This document shows positions 17,969 to 25,907 of a stretch of DNA of 64,000 nt, piece by piece. Source of the DNA: CAWCWN01 sp963799245 (GTDB lineage Bacteria > Chloroflexota > Ktedonobacteria > Ktedonobacterales > Ktedonobacteraceae); the NCBI GenBank assembly GCA_963799245.1, contig CAWCWN010000003.1, forward strand, positions 2,542,001 to 2,606,000, written 5' to 3'. The first letter of the stretch is position 1. The number at the start of each line of letters is the position of its first letter. The notes beneath the pieces were generated by a model, which saw only the letters and a list, made by a program, of their open reading frames with translations, was not told the origin of the DNA and made no database searches. The position numbers and the translations under genes are program-made.

Positions 17969-18037
17969 GGACAGACCTGTGCCTCAAATGCACCTGCCGC
18001 TTATGCGCAGAGACTCATTTCCGGGTCTGTCCTTTTT
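17969..18037 (+). terminator. Terminator-like stem in the leader of the next gene
   Basis: GGACAGACC at 17969-17977 pairs with GGTCTGTCC at 18024-18032, which is followed by five T. The loop is long (46 bases) and could fold internally. It ends 185 bases before the ATG of the two-domain YKxLYPL gene. It could be a plain terminator for the upstream gene or a transcription attenuator. Confidence 0.4.
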
Positions 18038-18222
18038 CATGGTTCTCTTCGCCCTCTGTTACTCCAGTAAAAGACGGGCTGTCTGGCAAGTTGAACATTT
18101 GTCCGCTCGCCGCTGGCAGTAAAGGGAGATTTCGATTACAATACAAACCAATGTGTACACAAGGCCGGAAGAAAAGAACACGGAAACGAAAGTTCCCCTC
18201 TCAGGCAGGGAAGGAGACGGTT

Positions 18223-19647
18223 ATGAGCTATGAGGATTTACTCGCATTGCGCAGGCAGCATCTGGCTGTTACCATTAATCCGCAGACGACACAGCTATTT
18301 ATAGACGAGAGTGTGGCCCCGTATCTTGCGGAACTCTTCACGGACATCCACGAGAACCCGGAGAGTATGCGCCATGTACTGCGGGAAACAAAAAAAGAGA
18401 TCACCCTGCAAACGGGAAACCCTGCGCCATCCCGCTCTGACCTCACCCTCGCAGTAGTTACCACTGTGCTGGAAAGGAAATTTCAAAGCACTGCCCGCGA
18501 CTCGTATACGCTTCATCCGGGCGATCTGGCAAGCTTTATCTGTCTGTTTGATTATGCCCATGGGGTTGGCGCAGCCTTGGATTTAATCCAGTGCGCGATG
18601 TTGGAGTTGTACGGGAAAACCAATTACCGGGAGCTGCTGCAGCGTGACCCGACCGGCACAGCCGATCCGCCGCAGTTTGAAACAGGCTCGTTTGATGAGT
18701 ATGCGTGGGCACAGCGCGTGGTGGCGGCCGTTGACAAGTTAGCCAAAGACCCCACAGGATTTACCCTGCTTGACGAAAGGGTAACGGAAATTCAGAGGGA
18801 TTTTCAACACTCGCGAAACGGTGCTGTGATCATTGCCGGCGCAGAAGGCGCACAGAAGGTCTATAAAGCCCTCTACCCGCTGACCGAGGAGATAGGAAGC
18901 GCACAGCGTGAGAACACAGAGCAGGAAGAAAAAACAGAGCAGGAGGAGGAGGAGGAGCAGCAGGAAGTTCCCCCGCAAGCAGGAGAGGGGACAAGTAGGA
19001 GTCGTGAGAATCTGCGGCAGCTGCGCCTGCAATATAAGGATGTGTTTATTGCTCCGCAAGCAGGCCGCGAGTTTACGAATACCTACATAACCCCGTATAT
19101 TGCGGGCTTTTTGCAGATTATCAGCGACAAAAAGGAGGGACTGGCCCAAACATTTATCAAGAGAAAAAACGACTTTCCGCCTGAGGTCAGAGCGCGCGTG
19201 TCGCTACGGGCTCTCCTCTGCGTGGAACTAGTAACAGACCAACTTGAAAACTTTTTTTATAATTTGGCTGAGAGTCGGTATGATTCGCAGCAGCCGGAGT
19301 TGTTCATCGGCCTGTTTGACGTGGCCCAGGGAATGAGCCGTGCACTCCGTTTATTGGACGGAGCGCTGGGAGAAGTATTGGGGGGAACCAACTACCGGGA
19401 GCGGCTGAAAACCGACCCTGCCGGATTTATGAGGGAGCCAAATGATGAATATGCGTGGGCAGGGACCGTCGTTTTAGCAACAGCTGTCTTTGAAGAAGAC
19501 CCCTCAGGATTTGATTTGCTTGATAAAGCAGTAGCAGAAATACATGAAGAGTTTGACAATGACCCCAATGGGTATCTGCAGATTGTCGGCGCTGAAAGTG
19601 CGCAGAAAGTCTATAAAGCCCTCTACCCCTTAACTGAGGGCATCTAA
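18223..19647 (+). CDS. Two-domain protein of an unrecognised repeat family (YKxLYPL)
   Basis: A 474-residue protein of two homologous domains of roughly 215-225 residues joined by a Glu/Gln-rich linker (about residues 227-250). Each domain starts with a helix (LLALRRQHL / LRQLRLQYK), contains GKTNYRELLQRDP or GTNYRERLKTDP, a D(E)YAWA motif, DPTGF/DPSGF, and ends in AQKVYKALYPLTE. No known enzyme motif, signal peptide or membrane segment is visible; it looks helical and cytoplasmic. The ATG is chosen for its GGAAGGAG site; the open frame extends upstream without one. Two paralogues follow. Function unknown. Confidence 0.75.
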   Translation: MSYEDLLALRRQHLAVTINPQTTQLFIDESVAPYLAELFTDIHENPESMRHVLRETKKEITLQTGNPAPSRSDLTLAVVTTVLERKFQSTARDSYTLHPGDLASFICLFDYAHGVGAALDLIQCAMLELYGKTNYRELLQRDPTGTADPPQFETGSFDEYAWAQRVVAAVDKLAKDPTGFTLLDERVTEIQRDFQHSRNGAVIIAGAEGAQKVYKALYPLTEEIGSAQRENTEQEEKTEQEEEEEQQEVPPQAGEGTSRSRENLRQLRLQYKDVFIAPQAGREFTNTYITPYIAGFLQIISDKKEGLAQTFIKRKNDFPPEVRARVSLRALLCVELVTDQLENFFYNLAESRYDSQQPELFIGLFDVAQGMSRALRLLDGALGEVLGGTNYRERLKTDPAGFMREPNDEYAWAGTVVLATAVFEEDPSGFDLLDKAVAEIHEEFDNDPNGYLQIVGAESAQKVYKALYPLTEGI

Positions 19648-19735
19648 CGCCTGCGGCAGCAGTCGAAAAAGCCGGAGGCAGCAAAGGGAACAACAGCAGA
19701 AAACGTTCTTCTCGCAGGCAGAAAAGGAGGCAATT

Positions 19736-20407
19736 GTGCGTGCTGAGGATTTACTCGCATTGCGCGTGCGGCATCGGGATTTGTTTATTGATCCCGAGTC
19801 CGCGCAATTGTTTCGGGATCGGTTTCTCGCAGTGCGGGTCGCTTACTACTTGCGTGATCTAAACAATAACCAGGAGGGCGTCCGCGAGACATTCCGGGAG
19901 ATAAAAAGCAGTCTTGCGCCGGAGAAGCGGGAGCTGCTTCCTCTTCGCTGTTTTCTGTGTCTATATGTTGTTGTTAACCAGCTTGAGAATAGTTTTTTTG
20001 CTTGTGCCAGTCGCCGGTATAATCCTAAGCGTCTGGAAGCATTTGTCTGCTTGTATGATACAGCAGCCGGGATTTCCCGGGCACTCTGGTATCTCAGCGG
20101 GGTCATTGAGGAGTTGTACGGAAAAACCGACTACCAGGAGCTCCTGCAGCGTAACCCGGGCGGCACCGCTTATCTGCCGCAGTTTGTGGTAACAGACCCG
20201 GTTGCTGCGGACAAGCGGGCAAAGCAGGTGGTTGTAGCCAGAGACAAGTTAGCCCAAGACCCCTCAGGATTTACCCTGCTTGAAGAATCTGTGGCAGAGG
20301 TTTGCACAGATTTTGCCGACGATCCCAAAGGACTTTTGCAAATTGCCGGTGCGCAGATGGCACAGAGAATCTATAAAGCGCTTTACCCCCTGACAGGAGG
20401 TATCTGA
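19736..20407 (+). CDS. Single-domain YKxLYPL-family protein
   Basis: A 223-residue paralogue of the preceding gene's domains: it starts MRAEDLLALRVRHRDLFIDP, carries GKTDYQELLQRNP, DPSGFTLLEESVAEV and ends MAQRIYKALYPLTGGI. The start is GTG, supported by a very strong AAAGGAGG site six bases upstream. It lies 88 bases after the two-domain gene on the same strand, so the two are probably co-transcribed. It is closest to domain 2 in its middle (VVNQLENSFF against VTDQLENFFY) and to domain 1 in GKTxYxELLQ. Predicted soluble and helical. Function unknown. Confidence 0.75.
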   Translation: MRAEDLLALRVRHRDLFIDPESAQLFRDRFLAVRVAYYLRDLNNNQEGVRETFREIKSSLAPEKRELLPLRCFLCLYVVVNQLENSFFACASRRYNPKRLEAFVCLYDTAAGISRALWYLSGVIEELYGKTDYQELLQRNPGGTAYLPQFVVTDPVAADKRAKQVVVARDKLAQDPSGFTLLEESVAEVCTDFADDPKGLLQIAGAQMAQRIYKALYPLTGGI

Positions 20408-20449
20408 TCATTTGTTGGGGGAATACAGCAACGGCGCTGTAACTGCCTC

Positions 20450-21280
20450 TTATGCAAGAGCAAGTGGGTAAAGTTTTTTATACGCCTTCGCCGCAAAGGT
20501 TGCGCCATTCATCACCAGGACTGACGAATGGTACGGGACGATAGCTGAAGTTGGGCTGGCAAGCATGGTATCTGAGGAAACACGCGAGGAAAGCCTGGAC
20601 ACGAAGAAATCCAAAAGTAAGAGGCCAGTTGTATCGTCAGTGAGGAACGCCTTGAACTGTTCCTCCTCTGTTTGCAGCTTTCTGTAGGCTGCAAGTGATT
20701 CATTAATGGTTGGCATCTTCCCCCAGTGCTGTTTCGTCAACTCAATCGCCTCCTGCACATCACGGGCTGATTTTTGCGGATCGGTGTTTTGGCTGGCAAT
20801 ATCAGCGCGCAGGAGATCAAAAGCAATTTCCCGAAACCCTAAAGCATAATCGTACTGGGCGCAAAAGACCGGAGCAAGTTTCGCCTCGTGATAGGAAAAC
20901 GCATCGAGGATAAGCTGGGTATAGACGGAAGAAAGAAGTAGTTGCCCGCACAGTGCAACCGACGTCAGGTTTGTGCCCGGCCAGGCATTTTGTAAAGACA
21001 CGTGTACGCGTGCAAAGTCATCTCTCAGCTGCGCTTTATTCTGAAGAAGCTCCTTCAAATGACCCTTTCCGTTTTTTTGGACAATTCGCAAAAACCCGTC
21101 CATCCTCTGCTGAAAAACAGGCAGAAAACTACTGCCGTATTTTTCCCGAAGTTTATGGACATAGACTTCCTGCTGTTGTCTGTCGTCACCGGGAATATCT
21201 TGTGGATTGGAATCTCTTGTGCTGCCAGTGCCCATAGACAAGATCATAGTATACCAATAACCGTTTTGGTACTCAAACAC
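20450..21280 (-). CDS. Divergent YKxLYPL-family protein, opposite strand
   Basis: A protein of up to 276 residues, convergent with the two paralogues. The shared features are weaker but clear: an opening helix (YVHKLREKYGSSF), a central YDYALGFREIAFDLL resembling FDVAQGMSRALRLLDG and YDTAAGISRALWYLSG, and the ending FAAKAYKKLYPLALA. It is longer in the middle and lacks the GKTNY motif. Start is uncertain: ATG codons at 21280, 21247 and 21235 are all in frame and none has a strong ribosome site. The 190-bp inverted-repeat element lies 13 bases beyond the first. Function unknown. Confidence 0.65.
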   Translation of the reverse strand: MFEYQNGYWYTMILSMGTGSTRDSNPQDIPGDDRQQQEVYVHKLREKYGSSFLPVFQQRMDGFLRIVQKNGKGHLKELLQNKAQLRDDFARVHVSLQNAWPGTNLTSVALCGQLLLSSVYTQLILDAFSYHEAKLAPVFCAQYDYALGFREIAFDLLRADIASQNTDPQKSARDVQEAIELTKQHWGKMPTINESLAAYRKLQTEEEQFKAFLTDDTTGLLLLDFFVSRLSSRVSSDTMLASPTSAIVPYHSSVLVMNGATFAAKAYKKLYPLALA

Positions 21281-21292
21281 AAAAAGGCTATT

Positions 21293-21482
21293 GGCCTGTC
21301 AGTAGTTTTTTGACGATAGGATACCACAAAGTTTTCTCAGGCAGCCTGTGGAGCGCATCGACAGCGCATAGCAGCAATGAGGCGTGCCGGCGAAAAGCGC
21401 TTGTTCTGCCTGCTCTCAAACGGTTTATAGAGCGCCCTCACAGCAATGTTGTATCCTCTCGTCAAAAAACTACTGATAGGCC
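21293..21482. repeat. 190-bp MITE-like element, copy 1
   Basis: Terminal inverted repeats of about 32 bases: ggcctgtcagtagttttttg at the left and its near-complement cgtcaaaaaactactgat(a)ggcc at the right. A full second copy in opposite orientation is at 37630-37819 and a 33-base end is at 44441-44473. The interior can be read as a short Arg-rich peptide (STAHSSNEACRRKALVLPAL) conserved between copies, possibly a transposase relic. Confidence 0.8.
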
Positions 21483-21530
21483 TATACTACAATGGTTGAG
21501 AGATATCCGCCTATGAGGAAGGACAGTACA

Positions 21531-21970
21531 ATGGACGAATTTCGCGTCTCGAATCCTGATTTTATCCACACGGTTCAGCAGAGTTTTTCCAAGCAAGGCT
21601 TGATGCGCCACCTGGGAGCGACAATAGATGTGATAGAACCGGGACATGTGAGCATTAGCATGCCATTCAGCGATGATGTCACACAACAACATGACTACTA
21701 TCATGCAGGCAGCCTGACCAGCATCGTTGACTCTGCCTGTGGCTATGCCGCCCTCACGCTCATACCCCTAACACTGAAGTTTTGACCATCGAGTTTAAAG
21801 TCAACTTCGTCTCACCGGCGATCGGCGCCCGGGTGGTTGCACATGGGCGCGTTGTCAAACCCGGGAGCATCGTCACCGTCTGTCAGGGCGAGGTCGTCGC
21901 TATCAAGGATGGGGGCGAAGAGATATGCGCCATCATGCAGGCAACGATGCTGAGCAGACCAATGAAATAG
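21531..21970 (+). pseudogene. PaaI-type hotdog thioesterase, frameshifted
   Basis: A PaaI/YdiI-like acyl-CoA thioesterase of about 145 residues split over two frames. The first part (21531-21769) begins MDEFRVSNPDFIHTVQQ and contains the hotdog signature HDYYHAGSLTSIVDSACGYA. The second part reads TEVLTIEFKVNFVSPAIGAR and continues to 21970. Restoring one C in the CCCC run near 21766-21769 would rejoin them as LIPPNTEVLTIEF. Good AGGAAGG site before ATG 21531. It could be a true pseudogene or an assembly indel in the homopolymer. Confidence 0.8.
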
Positions 21971-22333
21971 CCTGACTGGTCATGTATGCTTCCTGCCTAT
22001 CCTACCACCTTTACTACCACCAACAGAAAGAACCCAATCAATCACCAGTACCCTTCATTCACTAGCCCCAACCAAGTGCGATGAGTGGTCTCATACTGGC
22101 AAGATCCGGCGTCATTAGGAGTCATAGGCAGTCGTTGTGCCTCTTTTCACAGACGAAGAATGCGATGGTGAATGCCAGCTGACATCAAAACCGTGACTAC
22201 TCTGTGATCTCACAGCTGGTCGCTGTAACGCTGCTGTGAGAGGAACAAGTGATACTCCCGTTAGGGACAGGTGTCTTGTCCCTTCCCGGCAGATGAGTAT
22301 CCACCGGGAAGAGAGAAAAGGGAGGATACCACT
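21971..22333. other. Intergenic leader with GGGACA hairpin
   Basis: No gene seen. A short hairpin, AGGGACA and TGTCCCT with a seven-base loop, lies at about 22263-22283, some 50 bases before the SHOCT gene start, and may be a terminator or leader structure. A GGGAGGA ribosome site closes the stretch. Confidence 0.3.
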
Positions 22334-22618
22334 ATGATGTGGGGCTATGGTTTCGGCTGGGGCGGCATGTTTCTAATGCTGCTGGGAACGCTCCTGTTTC
22401 TCGTGTTGCTGGCCGTGCTTGTCTGGGCTGTGCTTCGCTTCGTCACCGGGAAAACGACGACGCCAGTTCCGCCTTACACCGGTGTTGCTCCAACGGGTCC
22501 ATCAGCGATAGAAATACTCAATCAGCGCTATGCACGCGGCGAAATTGACACGATGACGTATGAACAGATGCGCGCACGTCTGGAGCCTCCGGTGAGGCAG
22601 CCTGCAAGCTCTCCGTGA
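22334..22618 (+). CDS. Small membrane protein with SHOCT domain
   Basis: A 94-residue protein: a Gly/Trp/Met-rich start (MMWGYGFGWGGMF), one membrane segment (about residues 14-36, MLLGTLLFLVLLAVLVW), a Thr/Pro linker and a C-terminal SHOCT motif, SAIEILNQRYARGEIDTMTY followed by EQMRARL. SHOCT domains are short oligomerisation helices of membrane or secreted proteins. The ATG at 22334 has a GGGAGGA site. It precedes a His/Met/Trp-rich cupredoxin-type lipoprotein, so the pair may relate to metal handling at the membrane; that link is inference. Confidence 0.8.
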   Translation: MMWGYGFGWGGMFLMLLGTLLFLVLLAVLVWAVLRFVTGKTTTPVPPYTGVAPTGPSAIEILNQRYARGEIDTMTYEQMRARLEPPVRQPASSP

Positions 22619-22690
22619 TAGGCGGCTTGACCAGGCTGCCGTTTGCTCTCATGAGTAGCTGTCGTGCATGAGAGGCAAAGGAAAAAACAG

Positions 22691-23446
22691 ATGAAATATC
22701 GGCTTATGTTCGTCGTCGTCCCGCTTGTGGCACTACTGGTTCTGACAGGATGTGCGGGTGCGACAAGCACGCCGCAAGGAGCCCAGCCTACGCAGCCTTC
22801 CTCGACCACCGCGGCTGCCTCACCCACAACACCAGCGCAGGCGCAGGTAGTGCATGTCACTGTCACGGACAATGGGGTCAGCGCAGACCGTTCCACGTTT
22901 GCTGTTGGCATGCCGTATCACTTTGTGGTCACTAACACCGGACAGGCCGCCTACCAATTCATGATGGGAAGAGGGGGATGGGGCTGGCGGAATGATCACA
23001 TGCCGATGGGCTGGCAGCGTCAGATGATGGCGTACCAGTCCTTTCAGATCGCTCCAGGGGCAACACAGACCTTTGATTACACCTTCCCAGCCTCGGCTGT
23101 CGGGCAGCCCTTTGGGTTTGGCTGTTACCGGATGGGAGGGCAAGGAGGCATGTGGTATCCCTCTGTAGTTCAGCCTTAGGCAACACCTGCGAGCAGTGGG
23201 ACGCAGATCACCATCCAGAACTTGGCGTACCAGCCCGCCACTCTACAGGTGCGCGTTGGCACCACTGTCACCTGGACGAATCAGGACAATGTCCCACATT
23301 CGGTGACGTTCAGAAACGGGATGAAGGATAGTGGCCTGTTTTCACAGGGACAATCGTTCAGCTATACGTTCAACATGCCTGGCACCTATCAATACTACTA
23401 CACGGTCCATCCGTCCATGGTCGCAACGGTGACTGTCGTTTCGTAA
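22691..23446 (+). pseudogene. Two-cupredoxin lipoprotein with in-frame TAG
   Basis: The frame starts with a lipoprotein signal, LVALLVLTGCAGA (lipobox cysteine near residue 22), then a Ser/Thr/Pro linker and a first beta domain rich in Gly, Met and Trp. TAG at 23177-23179 interrupts it. The same frame continues to 23446 as a plastocyanin-like domain: LQVRVGTTVTWTNQDNVPHS (His ligand) and YQYYYTVHPSMVATVTV, where the Cys of blue copper sites is replaced by Tyr. Without the stop it would be a 251-residue envelope protein. The first part alone may still be exported. Ribosome site AAGGA before ATG 22691. Confidence 0.7.
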
Positions 23447-23480
23447 TCTCAAGAGAACCAGGAGGAAGGAGATTCAATAA

Positions 23481-23893
23481 GGGTACCACCACGATTCGTG
23501 TGAAATTATACGCTAAGACCGAAAATAATACGAAAGACGAGGCAAACATCTTTCCAGTACACACCTCATAGGGAGTTCACCAGAAATCCATCCGCTTCGT
23601 ACAACAAAAAATTGACGGCGTGTATGTGAGGCTACAAAGCATATAACAAGTTGGAAAAGTCCTAAAGTAATTTTTGGCTAGCCTCGTAACTTCTCAAAAG
23701 CGGCCTATTCTTTGCAGCCCGCAAAAATCGGGAAAGAAAACCCCATAAGATTTACCTTGTTATCAAACAACAAGTGTTCTGTTTCTACACTTAAATAAGA
23801 CCAATTAGCTCATGTAAGATGTGCTTTTTCGTGGCTATTTTCGTATTTTTTTCATCCTTAGCGTATAATTTCACACAAATCGTGGTGGTACCC
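23481..23893. repeat. 413-bp MITE-like element with long inverted ends
   Basis: Left end gggtaccaccacgattcgtg is repeated inverted at the right end with about 50 matching positions through ttatacgctaag and beyond. The interior is AT-rich and non-coding. TAA abuts both ends (left flank ...taa, right flank taa...), a possible 3-bp target duplication. It cuts the 5' part of the following open frame. Confidence 0.75.
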
Positions 23894-24207
23894 TAAACAA
23901 TAAAACGCATGTTGCTAATGCATTCCACAGAGGCGACATCTACTTCCACAAACTAGACGATAAAACAAGAGATATTTACTATTTTATAGGGTTAACACTG
24001 AGCTTCTATGAACCCCTCTATCGTCTACATGAAGAGGGGCGAATGACTAATGAGGCATGGCAAGCCTGGGATAGATGGTTATCGCGGAGAGTTCTCAACA
24101 TGAGTTATTTTAAACCTGTTTGGGAAAGAGAAAAAAAGTTTTACCGTGCTAGTTTCACTGATTTCATAGACGAAAAACTGCGTCAGAGGAAAGGCTTCAG
24201 CTCATGA
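23894..24207 (+). pseudogene. 5'-truncated conserved-looking ORF
   Basis: About 100 codons open from the MITE edge to TGA 24205-24207 without a usable start at the front: GDIYFHKLDDKTRDIYYF, then EEGRMTNEAWQAWDRWLS and a basic-aromatic end FTDFIDEKLRQRKGFSS. The stop overlaps the acetyltransferase start (ATGA), so the two were an operon. I do not recognise the family. The missing N-terminus was probably removed or displaced by the 413-bp element. Confidence 0.5.
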
Positions 24208-24707
24208 TTGTAGAACCATTATCTCAAGAAAATCTTGCAGATACGATTAAACTGGTACGCAAAGTTTTCACCGTCGAGGCTTCTATGACAAATTCTCCTG
24301 AAAAAGCACTGAGAGTAAGTCTTGATCCTGGCGGGAATAACGAGCTATTGCAGGAACTAGGTGTCAGAAAGCTTGCCTATTATGTTGCCCTGAATGAGGC
24401 AACGAAACAGGTTATGGGCGTCATTGGACAGTATGAAGAGGATAGAGATCCGCCTGATACAGTTTGGGTAGGGTGGTTCTGTGTCGATCCAGAATTCCGG
24501 GGGCAAAACTTAGGGGAAGCACTGTTAACATGGAATATGCAAAATGCACAGGAGAAAGGATATACCACAATGAAGCTCTATACCACTGATCTTCCAAGCA
24601 TGGGAGCAGCGCAAGGATTATACAATAGACTGGGATTTGAGGTTACAAAAGTTCAACCGATTGAAGGTACAGAATATCACCGCCTGTATAGAGAACGGCA
24701 GTTATAA
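24204..24707 (+). CDS. GNAT-family N-acetyltransferase
   Basis: A 167-residue GNAT enzyme expected to transfer acetyl from acetyl-CoA to an amine; the substrate is unknown. Strand 4 and motif A are clear at VWVGWFCVDPEFRGQNLGEA (the R/Q-x-x-G-x-G/A pyrophosphate loop), followed by the helix LLTWNMQNAQEKG and motif B GLYNRLGFEVTKVQ. Full length and uninterrupted. Its start codon lies inside the stop of the truncated upstream frame, indicating former translational coupling; no independent strong ribosome site is visible. Confidence 0.85.
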   Translation: MIVEPLSQENLADTIKLVRKVFTVEASMTNSPEKALRVSLDPGGNNELLQELGVRKLAYYVALNEATKQVMGVIGQYEEDRDPPDTVWVGWFCVDPEFRGQNLGEALLTWNMQNAQEKGYTTMKLYTTDLPSMGAAQGLYNRLGFEVTKVQPIEGTEYHRLYRERQL

Positions 24708-24870
24708 CCCCTTTTCTCGCAGGTTAGTATTGCAATCGATCAGGCTCATTCTGCGCCGCAAGTCTTTGGGGGCAATACCGGCGCTGCCTCTGTTTTGGCT
24801 CCACGCTGCTTATAGGGTAAAATCCGACAAACAGGTGAAAACTCTCAGGGTAGGACCCCACTACCCGGTG

Positions 24871-25472
24871 AAAAGGGAAGGAGGGCTTGAAAAAGCACGG
24901 GTCCATTGGCATGCTATAGCATATGCAAACACCTACAGAGCCGATGGACGCGTCGAAACCATTTTGCCCAAACCTGGCGTGTTGCGCAAGAGGCCAAACA
25001 GGACAGGGCAATATCCTTATTATGATCACAAGCGGCAACGCTATCGCTGTAAGACCTGCAAACAGACGTTTAGCGCGAGGCGAGGAACGATGTTTGAAGG
25101 GCTTCGCAAGCCCACCGAATTGATTGTCATCGTGGTCACGTTACTTGCCCATGGCTGTCCCGTCCAAGCCATTGTGAAGGCATTTGAGTTGGATGAGCGC
25201 ACGGTGGCTTCGTGGCGAGATCGAGCAGGAGCCCAGTGCCAACGCGTGCAGGAAGCGGTCGTGCAATCAGGGAAGTTAAGCTTGACGCATGTGCAAGCCG
25301 ACGAGATCCGTGTCAAGACACGAGCAGGAATTCTGTGGATGGGCTTAGCGTTGCTCATTGAAAGTCGTCTCTGGATAGCGGGAGTGGTGCAGCCTTGCGC
25401 CGATTGCGAGAGGAGAGGCAAGCCACATTACCAAAGGGGGCACGCTCAACCACCGGTTAGTGTGGCTGTACC
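24871..25472 (+). pseudogene. IS1-like transposase, N-terminal half
   Basis: The frame encodes a zinc-ribbon (RYRCKTCKQTFSARRGT), a helix-turn-helix (VQAIVKAFELDERTVASW) and the first catalytic strand LTHVQADEIRVKTRAGILWM, followed by ALLIESRLWIAGVV. This order matches the transposase at 50296-51700, which is twice as long. The DDE C-terminus is missing after about 25400. No start with a clear ribosome site was found. It is non-functional. Confidence 0.75.
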
Positions 25473-25530
25473 GCGGATAATTCAAGCTCACTGCATGGTG
25501 AGATGTCCTGCTTTACAGAAGCATCACGAA

Positions 25531-25707
25531 TTAGGAAAACCCTGACACCATTTCTTGACTGTGGTCTTGCGCTGGCTGCTCAGTCACAATGATAGCCTCA
25601 GCATCGGCGAGTAATGCTTCGTAACAGTCAGTATGGACATGCTCGCTATACCAGCGGACTTTCTCTGTCTCCAAGAGCGGCTTCTCGCAATAGACGCAAT
25701 TCTCCAT
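25531..25707 (-). CDS. Small zinc-finger-like protein
   Basis: A 58-residue protein with MENCVYCEKPLLETEK near the start and HVHTDCYEALL further on: two Cys, then His and Cys, a LIM- or treble-clef-like metal site. The ATG at 25707 has a GAGGTGA site close upstream, and codon use looks genuine. Nothing is known of its role. It lies within the borders of the decayed IS1-like element and may be a passenger. A spurious frame cannot be excluded. Confidence 0.45.
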   Translation of the reverse strand: MENCVYCEKPLLETEKVRWYSEHVHTDCYEALLADAEAIIVTEQPAQDHSQEMVSGFS

Positions 25708-25907
25708 TGTGTCACCTCGCTGTCTTTCTGGCACAGAAACGACTCCTACCTAGGACGGCTCTCTCTTTTGCTGTCTCATGTCTTTCGTGGAACAGCGGGA
25801 GAGAGAAGAACATGCAGGCTCAAGACTGGGACGGCAAAGTCAGCCATTTCGATCAGTGCGCATGTTATCAGGAGTACTATCTGTTCCGGTGATGGACTGT
25901 TTGAGTG

